Assembly (NCBI GenBank): GCA_030428695.1
Contig: JAUIEM010000001.1
Span: 1-64,000, forward strand
Origin: a bacterium
Lineage (GTDB): Bacteria; Planctomycetota; J058; JAJDCP01
Direction of reading: 5' to 3'
Length of the DNA stretch: 64,000 nucleotides
The notes under the pieces were generated by a model. The model saw nothing but the letters and a program-made list of their open reading frames with translations. It was not told the origin of the DNA and ran no database searches. Shown piece by piece: positions 36,615 through 44,382 of the stretch. Every line of letters begins with the position of its first letter. Position 1 is the first letter of the stretch. The translations under genes were made by a program, and so were the position numbers.

Positions 36615-36983
36615 ATGGACACGCAACCCGAGGAACCCTCCTCCCGCGAAGACCTGCTGGTCGTCCGCTGTCCCGAGTGCGGTGACAAGACCTACTACCT
36701 CGTCCGCCTCGACGGCGCAAACGAGCCCCGCGCGGGTGTGTCGAAGTGCGAGGCCTGCGGCTACACCTGCGTCGCCACCACCGGCCGGCTCAAGGTCGTC
36801 GAGCAGCTGACCCACGACGCGGCGATCGGTCTCAAGCAGGCTCTCGAGCACAAGGGGCTCAGCGCCCGCATCGAGGTCAAGGTGCGGCTCGAGCCCTCGG
36901 GGGAGACGGTGCGGGTGCTCGGCAGCGCGAGCGACGGCAAGGACGTGTCCGGCGCGGCGCTGTTCGACAGCGAGGAAGTCTGA
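36615..36983 (+). CDS. hypothetical zinc-ribbon protein
   Basis: A 122-residue soluble protein. The N-terminal half has a four-cysteine zinc ribbon (VRCPECGDKTYYLV...VSKCEACGYTCVAT); the C-terminal half is an alpha/beta segment (AAIGLKQALEHKGLSARIEVKVRLEPSGETVRVL) of unknown type. The ATG follows GGAGG. It ends 34 bases before the stop of the convergent FHA gene. A nucleic-acid or protein-binding role is possible but not shown. Confidence 0.65.
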   Translation: MDTQPEEPSSREDLLVVRCPECGDKTYYLVRLDGANEPRAGVSKCEACGYTCVATTGRLKVVEQLTHDAAIGLKQALEHKGLSARIEVKVRLEPSGETVRVLGSASDGKDVSGAALFDSEEV

Positions 36984-37017
36984 GCCCGCCGGATGCGCCG
37001 GGCTGAGGAAGCGGAGC

Positions 37018-37314
37018 TCAGCCGATCAGCTGGATCCGCACGTGGGTGAGGCCGATCTCGATCGTGTCCCCATCCTTGAGGACCTCGTAGTCGATCGGCT
37101 TGCCGTTGACCTTGGTGCCGTTGCCGCTGCCGTAGTCACGGACCATGAACAGGCCGTTGACACCCTTGATCTTGCAGTGTTTGCGGGAGACGCTCTGGTC
37201 CTTGAGGCAGAAGTCCGCCTCGGTGCCGCGGCCGAGCGTGATCTCGGCGTTGTCGCTGAAGATGCGCGTCAGCCCTTCCTCGGGACCCTTGACCAGACAC
37301 AGCTCGATCGGCAT
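37018..37314 (-). CDS. FHA-domain protein
   Basis: A 98-residue protein that is essentially one forkhead-associated domain: LGRGTEADFCLKDQSVSRKHCKI (the G-R and S-x-x-H signature) and RDYGSGNGTKVNG (the conserved N-G). FHA domains bind phosphothreonine peptides, so it may read out the activity of Ser/Thr kinases such as the giant kinase at 8740-13161; this link is inference. The ATG at 37314 is taken because the domain begins at once; an alternative ATG at 37341 adds nine basic residues. Confidence 0.85.
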   Translation of the reverse strand: MPIELCLVKGPEEGLTRIFSDNAEITLGRGTEADFCLKDQSVSRKHCKIKGVNGLFMVRDYGSGNGTKVNGKPIDYEVLKDGDTIEIGLTHVRIQLIG

Positions 37315-37600
37315 CGCTTTCCCTCGCTTCCCCCCTACCATAGCGGACAGGTCGCCGGCGGGAAAACACTTTCCCGCGAAGCCCTCGCGCCGCGCGGGCG
37401 GCGCTGGCGACGACAGCTCTTCCGGCGGCCGGCCGCCACCGCCGGGCAGAAATCTTGCTTGGAACCTGAACGCCAGCGTCGGCCCCGGGTACCGCAGCGC
37501 AGCGCAGCGGCCATCCGAGGATTACCGCGCTGCGTCAGGTCCCCCGGATTCGAAGCCGAGAAGTTGCTGTACAAAGCCCGTGGTGTCATGCTAGGAAGTA

Positions 37601-37616
37601 TGTGAAAAAAATCACA
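37601..37616. promoter_or_regulatory. CRP/FNR-type operator upstream of the cbb3 oxidase operon
   Basis: TGTGAAAAAAATCACA is a perfect TGTGA-N6-TCACA palindrome, the consensus for CRP-family regulators. It lies 76 bases before the ATG of the first oxidase-operon gene, in an AT-rich spot within GC-rich DNA. cbb3 oxidase operons are commonly controlled by CRP/FNR-family factors, which supports a real site. The regulator gene is not in the window. Confidence 0.6.
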
Positions 37617-37691
37617 ATCCACGCGCCGCGTGGAGCGGTGAGTTGATGGGTCGGGGCACAGCATCCTGCATGCTGAGCTGGAGGAATTTAC

Positions 37692-38867
37692 ATGGACGGA
37701 GGTCACTGGAAGGGCGTGGCGGCGATCGTCGCGGTGCTCGCCGTTGTCGGCGTCACCGCACTGCCCTCTGTGGACAACGACCTGACGGCCGTCGCGGAAG
37801 ACGTGTCCGACCTGACGCCGATCGAGCGTGAGGGGAAGCGGGTCTACGAAAAGTACTGCGTCGGCTGCCATGGCGCCCAGGGCGACGGCAACGGCGTGTC
37901 GGCCAAGTGGCTCGAGATCAAGCCGCGCGACTTCCGCAGCGGCGTGCTGCGCTTCGCCGCGGTCGAATACGGCGGCGCTCCGCGGATCGAAGACTATGTG
38001 CGGGCCATCCGCCACGGTCTGACCGGATCGGCGATGCCCGCGTGGACCGAGATGCCCGACGACGAGGTGCTCGCGGTCTCGCACTACGTCCGCACCTTCG
38101 CCCAGAACCGCCGCCCCCCTGGCCGCCCCGTCGTGCTCTTCGAGGACCCCTTCTGGGCCCAGGATCCCCTGACCTTCGCGCAGAACGCCAAGCGCGCGAT
38201 CGAGCAGGGCCGCAAGGTGTACCACAGCCAGGCCAAGTGCATGGAGTGCCACCCCTCCTACCATCGCTCGATGGAGGAGTGGAACTACCTGACCTACGAC
38301 CCGAAGTTCAACACCTACGGCTCGCTGCGCGACAACCCGAACGAGGCGGCGCCGAAGAACGACGAGTACACCAAGGTCCCGCTGATGCCGCCGGACTTCA
38401 CCCACGGTCCGATCAAGGCCGGCGGCGACCTCGAGACGCTCGCGCGCTCGATCGGTGCGGGCCTCGGCGGGGCGCTGATGCCGTCCTGGGCGAAGCTCTT
38501 CCGCTCCTCGGGCAAGCACTACGCGCGCTTCGACGGCAGCATGGAAGATCTCGCGCAGTTCATCGCCGAGGAAGAGGTCGGCGAAGACTGGGACGACTTC
38601 ATCGAGTACACCTACGAGGACGACGGGGATATCATCCTCGAGTTCGCCAACGCCCTCGACCAGAAGTACGCCGAGATCGGCGCGAAGAAGTTCTGGGCGC
38701 TGGTCTACTACATCCACGCCCTGATCCCGAACAAGTTCGGCGGCGCGAGCGAGACTCCACTGCTCGGCGACCTTACCTGGGGCGACGTCGCGACGCCGCC
38801 TTTGACCATCACCGAAGACGGGAAGGAAGTTCCCGGCTACGAAACGCCAGACACCTGGGAGGACTGA
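37692..38867 (+). CDS. membrane-anchored diheme cytochrome c (CcoP-like role)
   Basis: A 391-residue protein with one N-terminal helix (GVAAIVAVLAVVGVTAL) and two heme-binding CxxCH motifs: CVGCH at residues 56-60, with downstream SAMPAW as likely Met ligand, and CMECH near 183. It therefore resembles the diheme subunit CcoP, although it is first in the operon and is larger and differently arranged. It would pass electrons to the oxidase active site from the periplasmic side. The ATG follows GGAGG. The next gene, ccoN, starts 3 bases after its stop. Confidence 0.85.
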   Translation: MDGGHWKGVAAIVAVLAVVGVTALPSVDNDLTAVAEDVSDLTPIEREGKRVYEKYCVGCHGAQGDGNGVSAKWLEIKPRDFRSGVLRFAAVEYGGAPRIEDYVRAIRHGLTGSAMPAWTEMPDDEVLAVSHYVRTFAQNRRPPGRPVVLFEDPFWAQDPLTFAQNAKRAIEQGRKVYHSQAKCMECHPSYHRSMEEWNYLTYDPKFNTYGSLRDNPNEAAPKNDEYTKVPLMPPDFTHGPIKAGGDLETLARSIGAGLGGALMPSWAKLFRSSGKHYARFDGSMEDLAQFIAEEEVGEDWDDFIEYTYEDDGDIILEFANALDQKYAEIGAKKFWALVYYIHALIPNKFGGASETPLLGDLTWGDVATPPLTITEDGKEVPGYETPDTWED

Positions 38868-38870
38868 AGG

Positions 38871-40259
38871 TTGGCTGAACCGACTCCGGTACGCGGAGAC
38901 CTCGTCGACCGCCCGCTGGTCAAGGCGTTCATCATCTCGAGCGTTACGTATTTGATGATCGCCGTCCTCGGGGGCCTGACGTTCTCGACGCAATTCTTCC
39001 GGCACTACCTGTTCAAGAACATCGAGTGGCTCTCGCCGGGCCGGGTGCGCATGGTGCACACCAACCTGGTCGCCTACGGCTTCATCATGAACGCCTTCCT
39101 CGGTGGCGCCTTCTGGGCCCTGCCGCGGTTGACCGGCGTGGCGGTCTTGAGCCGCAAGCTCAGCTGGACGGTCTACACCCTCCTGCAGCTCGTGATGGCC
39201 GGCACGATCGTCGGCATCCTCGGCGGCCATGCCCAGGGCGTCGAATGGGGCGAGACCCCGAAGTTCGTCGACCCGCTCGTCGCCATCGCCTGGGTCCTCC
39301 TCTGCATCAACGTGATCCCGCCGATCGTGCGCAGCAAGGAGAAGAACCTGTACGTCACGCTGTGGTACATGTCGGCGGCCCTCGCCTGGACCGCTCTGAC
39401 GTACCTGATGGGCAACTACCTGCCCGAGTACGTCGTGCCCGGCCCGGGCGGCGCGGCGATCACCGGCCTGTTCATCCACGACCTGGTCGGGCTGTTCGTC
39501 ACGCCCTTCGGCTGGGGCCTGATGTACTACTTCGTGCCGGTGATCACGAAGAAGCCTATCTGGAGCCACGCGCTGTCGCTGATCGGCTTCTGGGGGCTCG
39601 CCTTCTTCTACCCGCTGAACGGCGTGCACCACTTCATGTACTCGCCGATCCCGGCCAGCGTGCAGTACGGCGCGGTGGTCGCGACCGTGGCGGTCGAGAT
39701 CGTCGTCACCTCGGTCGTGATCAACTTCTTCATGACCCTGCGCGGCCGCGGCGACCTCTTGCGCACCAGCTTCCCGATCCGCTGGTTCTACCTCGGCATG
39801 GTCTTCTACTTCACGACCTGCCTGCAGTGCGCCTTCCAGGTCACCCTGACCTTCCAGGAGATCATCCACTTCACCGACTGGGTCGTCGGCCACGCACACC
39901 TCGTGATGTTCGGCGTGTTCGGCTTCTGGATCCAGGGCATGGTCATCTACCTGTGGCCGCGCCTGACCGGACGAGAGTGGTGGAGCCGCAAGCTGCACGC
40001 CTTCCACTTCTGGATGGTCGCCGTCGGCCTGCTGGTGATGTTCCTCGACCTCGTCGCCGCCGGCCTGACCCAGGGCTTCATGTGGAAGTCCCTCGCGCCG
40101 TGGGAAGACTCGGTCGTGATGTCCGTGCCGTACTGGATCACCCGTACGATCAGCGGCCTGATGATCTTCGCCGGGCTGATCGCCTTCGTCGTCACCCTGA
40201 TCATGACCACGACCGTCGAGAAGTCGGCGCCGCGGCTGACCAAGACCGAGGAGGTGTGA
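38871..40259 (+). CDS. ccoN: cbb3-type cytochrome c oxidase subunit I
   Basis: A 462-residue catalytic subunit with about 12 helices. The heme b and b3/CuB ligands are in the expected order: RMVHTNLVAYGF (low-spin heme His), GVHHFMYSPIP (CuB His pair), and HFTDWVVGHAHLVMFG (heme b3 and b His). It reduces O2 to water at high affinity and pumps protons. TTG is the only start that matches the operon spacing, with GGAGG 9 bases upstream. It is followed by a CcoO-like gene after 4 bases. Confidence 0.95.
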   Translation: MAEPTPVRGDLVDRPLVKAFIISSVTYLMIAVLGGLTFSTQFFRHYLFKNIEWLSPGRVRMVHTNLVAYGFIMNAFLGGAFWALPRLTGVAVLSRKLSWTVYTLLQLVMAGTIVGILGGHAQGVEWGETPKFVDPLVAIAWVLLCINVIPPIVRSKEKNLYVTLWYMSAALAWTALTYLMGNYLPEYVVPGPGGAAITGLFIHDLVGLFVTPFGWGLMYYFVPVITKKPIWSHALSLIGFWGLAFFYPLNGVHHFMYSPIPASVQYGAVVATVAVEIVVTSVVINFFMTLRGRGDLLRTSFPIRWFYLGMVFYFTTCLQCAFQVTLTFQEIIHFTDWVVGHAHLVMFGVFGFWIQGMVIYLWPRLTGREWWSRKLHAFHFWMVAVGLLVMFLDLVAAGLTQGFMWKSLAPWEDSVVMSVPYWITRTISGLMIFAGLIAFVVTLIMTTTVEKSAPRLTKTEEV

Positions 40260-40263
40260 TCCG

Positions 40264-41634
40264 ATGGAACGCTTCGAAGCCCTGTTCGGGATCGCGGGGA
40301 TCTGCTTCTTCGCCTTCGCCTTCGTCGCGATGGGTATCGGCTCGATCGGTGCCCGTGGCCTCGAGGTCGACACGATCGAGACGATGGCGCAGAACGTCGT
40401 GCCCGAATTCCGTGAGCTCGGGCAGACCTACCCCGAGCAATTCCACAAGACCTACGGCTGGAGCGAGGCGGACTACCGCGCCAAGGCCGTCGCCGCGGTG
40501 CGCGAGCGCATCACGAGAGAGCTCGCGGTCGACGCCGCGACCTCGACGGCGGCGCTCGACTCGGCAGGCCTGAGCGTCTCGAGCCTGACCCGCTCGCTCG
40601 GCGAGCGTTTCAAGACCGAGCGCTTCCGGGCCCGCGACGCCGAGACCGTCGCGGACATCCTCGGCCCCCTGACCGAGGCCTGCACCGCGGCCGGCGTCCA
40701 GGCGCCGAGCCAGGAGGCCTTCGTCGAGTCCGTCAACGCCGCCGTGGTCGAGTACGTCGCGAACCAGGTGGTCGACTACTCGCTGCTCGAGCCGCTGGCG
40801 ACGCTGGTCGGTCCGATCACCTCCTACCGTCTGACCGCCGACCTGCTGGTCGACGCGGCGGCCGCGGCCCTGGACCGGGAGTTCAGCGCGGCGGAGCGGG
40901 CTTCCGCCCGGATGATCGACGACCTGGTCGAGCACAAGGTCGTCGACTCCTTGCCCGGCTCCTTCGCCGTCGCCCTCGAGGCCGGGCGCGACGCGTACGT
41001 CGCCGAGGCCTGCTGGCACTGCCACTCGCAGTTCATCCGGCCGGTCGGCAACGAGTACCTGCGCTTCGGCGACGTGGCGACGGCCAACGAAGGCCAGAAC
41101 GAGCTGCAGATGCCGGTCCTGTACGGCACGCGCCGCGTCGGCCCGGACCTCTCCCGTGAGGGCGGAAAACGGCCGAATGGTTGGCATATCGCCCACTTCT
41201 GGGAGCCGATGGAGGTCGTGCCGACCTCGGTGATGCCGAGCTTCGCCTGGTTCTTCGAGGAGAGCGGGCGCTACGAGGTGCGCAACGGCCGCCTCGAGAC
41301 GATCGCGATGTTCGACGACGAGGCCTCCGCGTCGGCCGAGGCGCGCAAGCAGACGGCGCGGACCTACACGGTCTCCGAGGAAGGCGGGAGCTGGCGCGTC
41401 ATCGACAGCTACACCGAGCGCCCGACCGAGCTGAAGTATCCGACCGAAGAGTCCGCCACCGAGGCGGCGGCCGAGCTGGTCGCGGCGACGAAGGCCAGTG
41501 GGCCCTTCACCGTCCGCGCCGAGCAGGTGCCGAACGACCGCGGACTCGCGATCGTCGCCTACATCCAGTGGCTCGGCACCTGGACGGGAGAACCGTCGGA
41601 GTCCGAAACCGAAGCGTCGAGCACGGAGGAATAG
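40264..41634 (+). CDS. ccoO: cbb3 oxidase monoheme subunit, enlarged CcoO
   Basis: A 456-residue protein, about twice the usual CcoO size. It has an N-terminal membrane helix (GIAGICFFAFAFVAMGIG), then a roughly 200-residue alanine-rich helical insert not found in ordinary CcoO, then the CcoO core: EACWHCHSQFIRPVGNEYLRFG (heme c, near residue 250) and RRVGPDLSREGGKRPNGWHIAHFWEP, with MPSF for the axial Met. A second insert of about 80 residues (AEARKQTARTYTV...) precedes the usual ending LAIVAYIQWLGTW. The core motifs make the assignment secure. The role of the inserts is unknown. Confidence 0.9.
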   Translation: MERFEALFGIAGICFFAFAFVAMGIGSIGARGLEVDTIETMAQNVVPEFRELGQTYPEQFHKTYGWSEADYRAKAVAAVRERITRELAVDAATSTAALDSAGLSVSSLTRSLGERFKTERFRARDAETVADILGPLTEACTAAGVQAPSQEAFVESVNAAVVEYVANQVVDYSLLEPLATLVGPITSYRLTADLLVDAAAAALDREFSAAERASARMIDDLVEHKVVDSLPGSFAVALEAGRDAYVAEACWHCHSQFIRPVGNEYLRFGDVATANEGQNELQMPVLYGTRRVGPDLSREGGKRPNGWHIAHFWEPMEVVPTSVMPSFAWFFEESGRYEVRNGRLETIAMFDDEASASAEARKQTARTYTVSEEGGSWRVIDSYTERPTELKYPTEESATEAAAELVAATKASGPFTVRAEQVPNDRGLAIVAYIQWLGTWTGEPSESETEASSTEE

Positions 41635-41635
41635 C

Positions 41636-41992
41636 ATGGCCCGGATGACGCCCAAGGTCCGCTTTATCTACGGCTTCTGCCTGTTCATCCTGCTCGCTGG
41701 CGCCGTCGGCTTCGGCTACAAGCTGTACGAGATGTCGACGTCGGTGCTCGACGCGCCGGAGTACGGCTTCTCGCTGCCGCCGGTGCTGACCTACCTCAGC
41801 GTGGCCTCCGGCTTCTTCTGTCTCCTGGTGGTCGCGGTGATGCGCGGGATGTTCCGGAACGTCGAGCAGCCGAAGTATCGTATGCTGGAGATGGAGGCGG
41901 AGTACGACGCGCAGGAAGCGCGCGCGACGGTTCCCGCCGAAGATGAAGAGCGCGACGCGGACGCCTGGTGGAAGGGAGACGTGCACAAATGA
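41636..41992 (+). CDS. small membrane protein of the cbb3 operon
   Basis: A 118-residue protein with two helices (FIYGFCLFILLAGAVGFGYKL and LTYLSVASGFFCLLVVAVM) and an acidic cytoplasmic tail. It lies one base after the ccoO stop and overlaps the next small gene (ATGA). By position it may be an assembly or accessory subunit, like CcoQ, CcoS or CcoH, but no sequence family is recognised with confidence. Confidence 0.7.
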   Translation: MARMTPKVRFIYGFCLFILLAGAVGFGYKLYEMSTSVLDAPEYGFSLPPVLTYLSVASGFFCLLVVAVMRGMFRNVEQPKYRMLEMEAEYDAQEARATVPAEDEERDADAWWKGDVHK

Positions 41993-42210
41993 GCAAGAAG
42001 AAGAAGAAGAAGGATGAGCCGCTCGTCGACGAGAACCTCGGCTGCGGCGAGGACGTCGGCAACTACGGGGATGTGATCGTCCACAAGGACGGGAGCACCA
42101 CCCTGAAGTACGACCACGGGGGCATCCCCTGGTACCTCGCGATCCTCTACACCCTGTACCTGCTGTTCGCCGTCGGCTACAGCGGGACCTTCCTCGTCGA
42201 CCTGTTCTGA
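41989..42210 (+). CDS. very small membrane protein of the cbb3 operon
   Basis: A 73-residue protein with a lysine-rich start (SKKKKKKDEP), an acidic middle, and one C-terminal helix (GIPWYLAILYTLYLLFAVGYSG). The layout recalls the N-terminal anchor of CcoP or a CcoQ-like subunit. The start overlaps the previous gene by four bases and the stop abuts the TTG start of ccoI. Probably an oxidase accessory subunit, inferred from position only. Confidence 0.65.
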   Translation: MSKKKKKKDEPLVDENLGCGEDVGNYGDVIVHKDGSTTLKYDHGGIPWYLAILYTLYLLFAVGYSGTFLVDLF

Positions 42211-44382
42211 TTGGAGTCCTGCCCCTCCTGCGGCGACTCCGCGGAGTCCACCTCCGCGACTGAGCCCGCCTGTCTGCACTGCGGCCTGCCCTGCGCGGGA
42301 GCCTCCCCGGCTCCGGACGGGGACGGGCCGTTCTGCTGTCTGGGCTGCGCCCTCCTGCACCAGGTCGAGACCGAGGGCACGGACGAGGCGGTCGGCCTGC
42401 TGACCCGCTTCGGCCTCAGCCTGTTCTTCGCGATGAACATCATGGTGTTCGCGCTGATCCAGTACTCGGGCGACATCTTCCCCGCCGATGGCGAGGGCAT
42501 GAGCCCGATCGAAGAGGTCTTCCGCTACCTGCAGCTCCTGCTCGCGACGCCCGTGCTGCTGCTGCTCGGCCAGCCGCTGCTCGAGAACGCGCTCAAGCTC
42601 GGGCGGCTCGCCGCGGCCGTCGACCTGCTCGTGCTCTGTGGCAGCGTCGCCGCCTACCTCGCCTCGGCCGCCGCGACCTTCCTCGGCGCAGGCCCGGTCT
42701 ACTTCGAGACCGCCGCCGGCGTGCTGCTGTTCTTCACCTTCGGCCGCTACCTCGACGCCCGCGCCCGGGCCGAGGCGCGCGACGAGGTGCGCAGCCTGCT
42801 CGAGCGCCTGCCCGAGGAGGCGACCCTGCTCGAGGACGGCGAGGAGCGCACCGTCCCCGCCCGCTCCCTGGAGATCGGCCAGCGGGTGCGGGTGCGGGCC
42901 GGCAAGCTCGCCCCGGTCGACGGCACCATCGTCGCCGGCCAGGCCGCGGTCGACCGCTCCTCGCTGACCGGCCGCGCCCTGCCGGAGTGCCTGGGGGTCG
43001 GCGCGACCGTCCGGGCCGGCGAGGTGCCCCGGGACGGAGCCCTCGAGCTCGAGGTCAGCGCCCCCTGGGGCCGGCGGGTGGTCGACGAGGTCGCGCGGCT
43101 GCTCGCCCGGGCGCGCACAGAGCGGGCCCCGGTCGTGCTGCTCGCCGACCGCCTCGCCCGGGTGCTGCTGCCCCTCGCCCTGGTGCTGGCGGCGATCACC
43201 CTCGGGCTGGGCTTCTGGCGCGAGCAGGAGCTGTGGAAGACCGGCCTGGACGCGCTCGCCGTGATTTTGATCGCCTGCCCCTGCGCCCTCGGCATCGCGA
43301 CCCCCCTCGCCCACTTCATCGCCCTCGGCGAGGCGGCCCGGCGCGGGGCCCTGGTGCGCTCCGGCAAGGTGCTGCACAGCCTCGCCCGGCTGCGCAGCGT
43401 CTTCCTCGACAAGACCGGCACCCTGACCGAGGGCCGCTTCGTGCTGCGCGGCCGCCACGGGCACCCCGAGACCCTGGCCCGGGCGGCCGCCCTGGCGGTG
43501 GCGAGCGAGCATCCCCTGTCGCGGGCCGCCCGCGTCGCGGCCATCGCCGAAGGCAGCGCGGCAGAGGCCACGGTCGATGCGCTCGAGGTGGTGCCCGGGC
43601 GTGGGGTACGCGCCCCGGATGCCGCCTACGGTTCCTCCCACCTGTTCGACGAGCGCGACTGGCCCCTGCCCGCGCCGCTCTCCGCCGCTGCCGACGCCGC
43701 CCGCGACCGCGGCGAGAGCGTCGCCTTCGTCGGCTGGGAGGGCGCCGCCCGGGGCCTGCTCTGCTTCGAGGACGCCGCCCGGGTCGAGGCGCAGGAGGCC
43801 GTCGACGGGTTGCGGGGCGAAGGGCTGCGGGTCGCGATCCTCAGCGGGGACGCGACGCCGAGCGCCGAGGCCGCGGCCCGCGCGGTCGGCATCGACGAGG
43901 TGCGGGCCGAGCAGTCCCCCGCGGACAAGGCGACGCTGCTCGCCGACGAGCCGGACGCGATGTTCGTCGGCGACGGCCTGAACGACGGCCCCGCCCTGGC
44001 CCGGGCCGCGGTCGGCGTCGCCGTCCACAGCGGCAGCGACCTCGCCCAGAAGACCGCCGACGTCGTCCTGACCGGCGACCTGACCGTCGTGCCCGCCCTG
44101 ATCCGCCTGGCGAAGAAGACGCGCACGGTCGTCTACGCCAACCTGATCTGGGCGTTGAGCTTCAACCTGATCGGCCTCAGCCTGGCCGTCGCCGGCCGCC
44201 TGCGGCCGCTGTTCGCGGCGCTGGCGATGGCGCTGTCCAGTCTGCTGGTGGTGCGTCAGTCGCTGTCCCTGGCGGGAAAGGTGCGGCGGGAGCCTGGCGA
44301 GCCGGAGCCGGAGCCAGGGCCAGACCCGGCGCCCGCAGCCGCTGGCGCAGCGCCCGACGCCGGAGACGCCGCGACACCGTAG
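42211..44382 (+). CDS. ccoI: copper-transporting P-type ATPase of the cbb3 cluster
   Basis: A 723-residue P1B ATPase that supplies copper for cbb3 assembly. The N-terminus has a cysteine-rich metal-binding region (CPSC, CLHC, FCCLGC, the last typical of CcoI), then eight helices. Motifs: ACPCALGIATPLA (ion path), DKTGTLTEG (phosphorylated Asp), SEHPLS, and VGDGLNDGPALA. The actuator-domain TGE motif is TGRALPE, with Glu replaced by Arg, which is unusual. The TTG at 42211 directly follows the previous stop. The 3' end overlaps the 3' end of ftsW on the other strand by about 200 bases; the P/E/A-rich tail after the last helix lies in that overlap. Confidence 0.93.
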   Translation: MESCPSCGDSAESTSATEPACLHCGLPCAGASPAPDGDGPFCCLGCALLHQVETEGTDEAVGLLTRFGLSLFFAMNIMVFALIQYSGDIFPADGEGMSPIEEVFRYLQLLLATPVLLLLGQPLLENALKLGRLAAAVDLLVLCGSVAAYLASAAATFLGAGPVYFETAAGVLLFFTFGRYLDARARAEARDEVRSLLERLPEEATLLEDGEERTVPARSLEIGQRVRVRAGKLAPVDGTIVAGQAAVDRSSLTGRALPECLGVGATVRAGEVPRDGALELEVSAPWGRRVVDEVARLLARARTERAPVVLLADRLARVLLPLALVLAAITLGLGFWREQELWKTGLDALAVILIACPCALGIATPLAHFIALGEAARRGALVRSGKVLHSLARLRSVFLDKTGTLTEGRFVLRGRHGHPETLARAAALAVASEHPLSRAARVAAIAEGSAAEATVDALEVVPGRGVRAPDAAYGSSHLFDERDWPLPAPLSAAADAARDRGESVAFVGWEGAARGLLCFEDAARVEAQEAVDGLRGEGLRVAILSGDATPSAEAAARAVGIDEVRAEQSPADKATLLADEPDAMFVGDGLNDGPALARAAVGVAVHSGSDLAQKTADVVLTGDLTVVPALIRLAKKTRTVVYANLIWALSFNLIGLSLAVAGRLRPLFAALAMALSSLLVVRQSLSLAGKVRREPGEPEPEPGPDPAPAAAGAAPDAGDAATP

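Noticed and set aside
37335..40373. 1,012-codon minus-strand frame opposite the cytochrome c and ccoN genes
   Set aside because: Acid- and His-rich shadow of the plus-strand oxidase genes; no ribosome binding site and no family.
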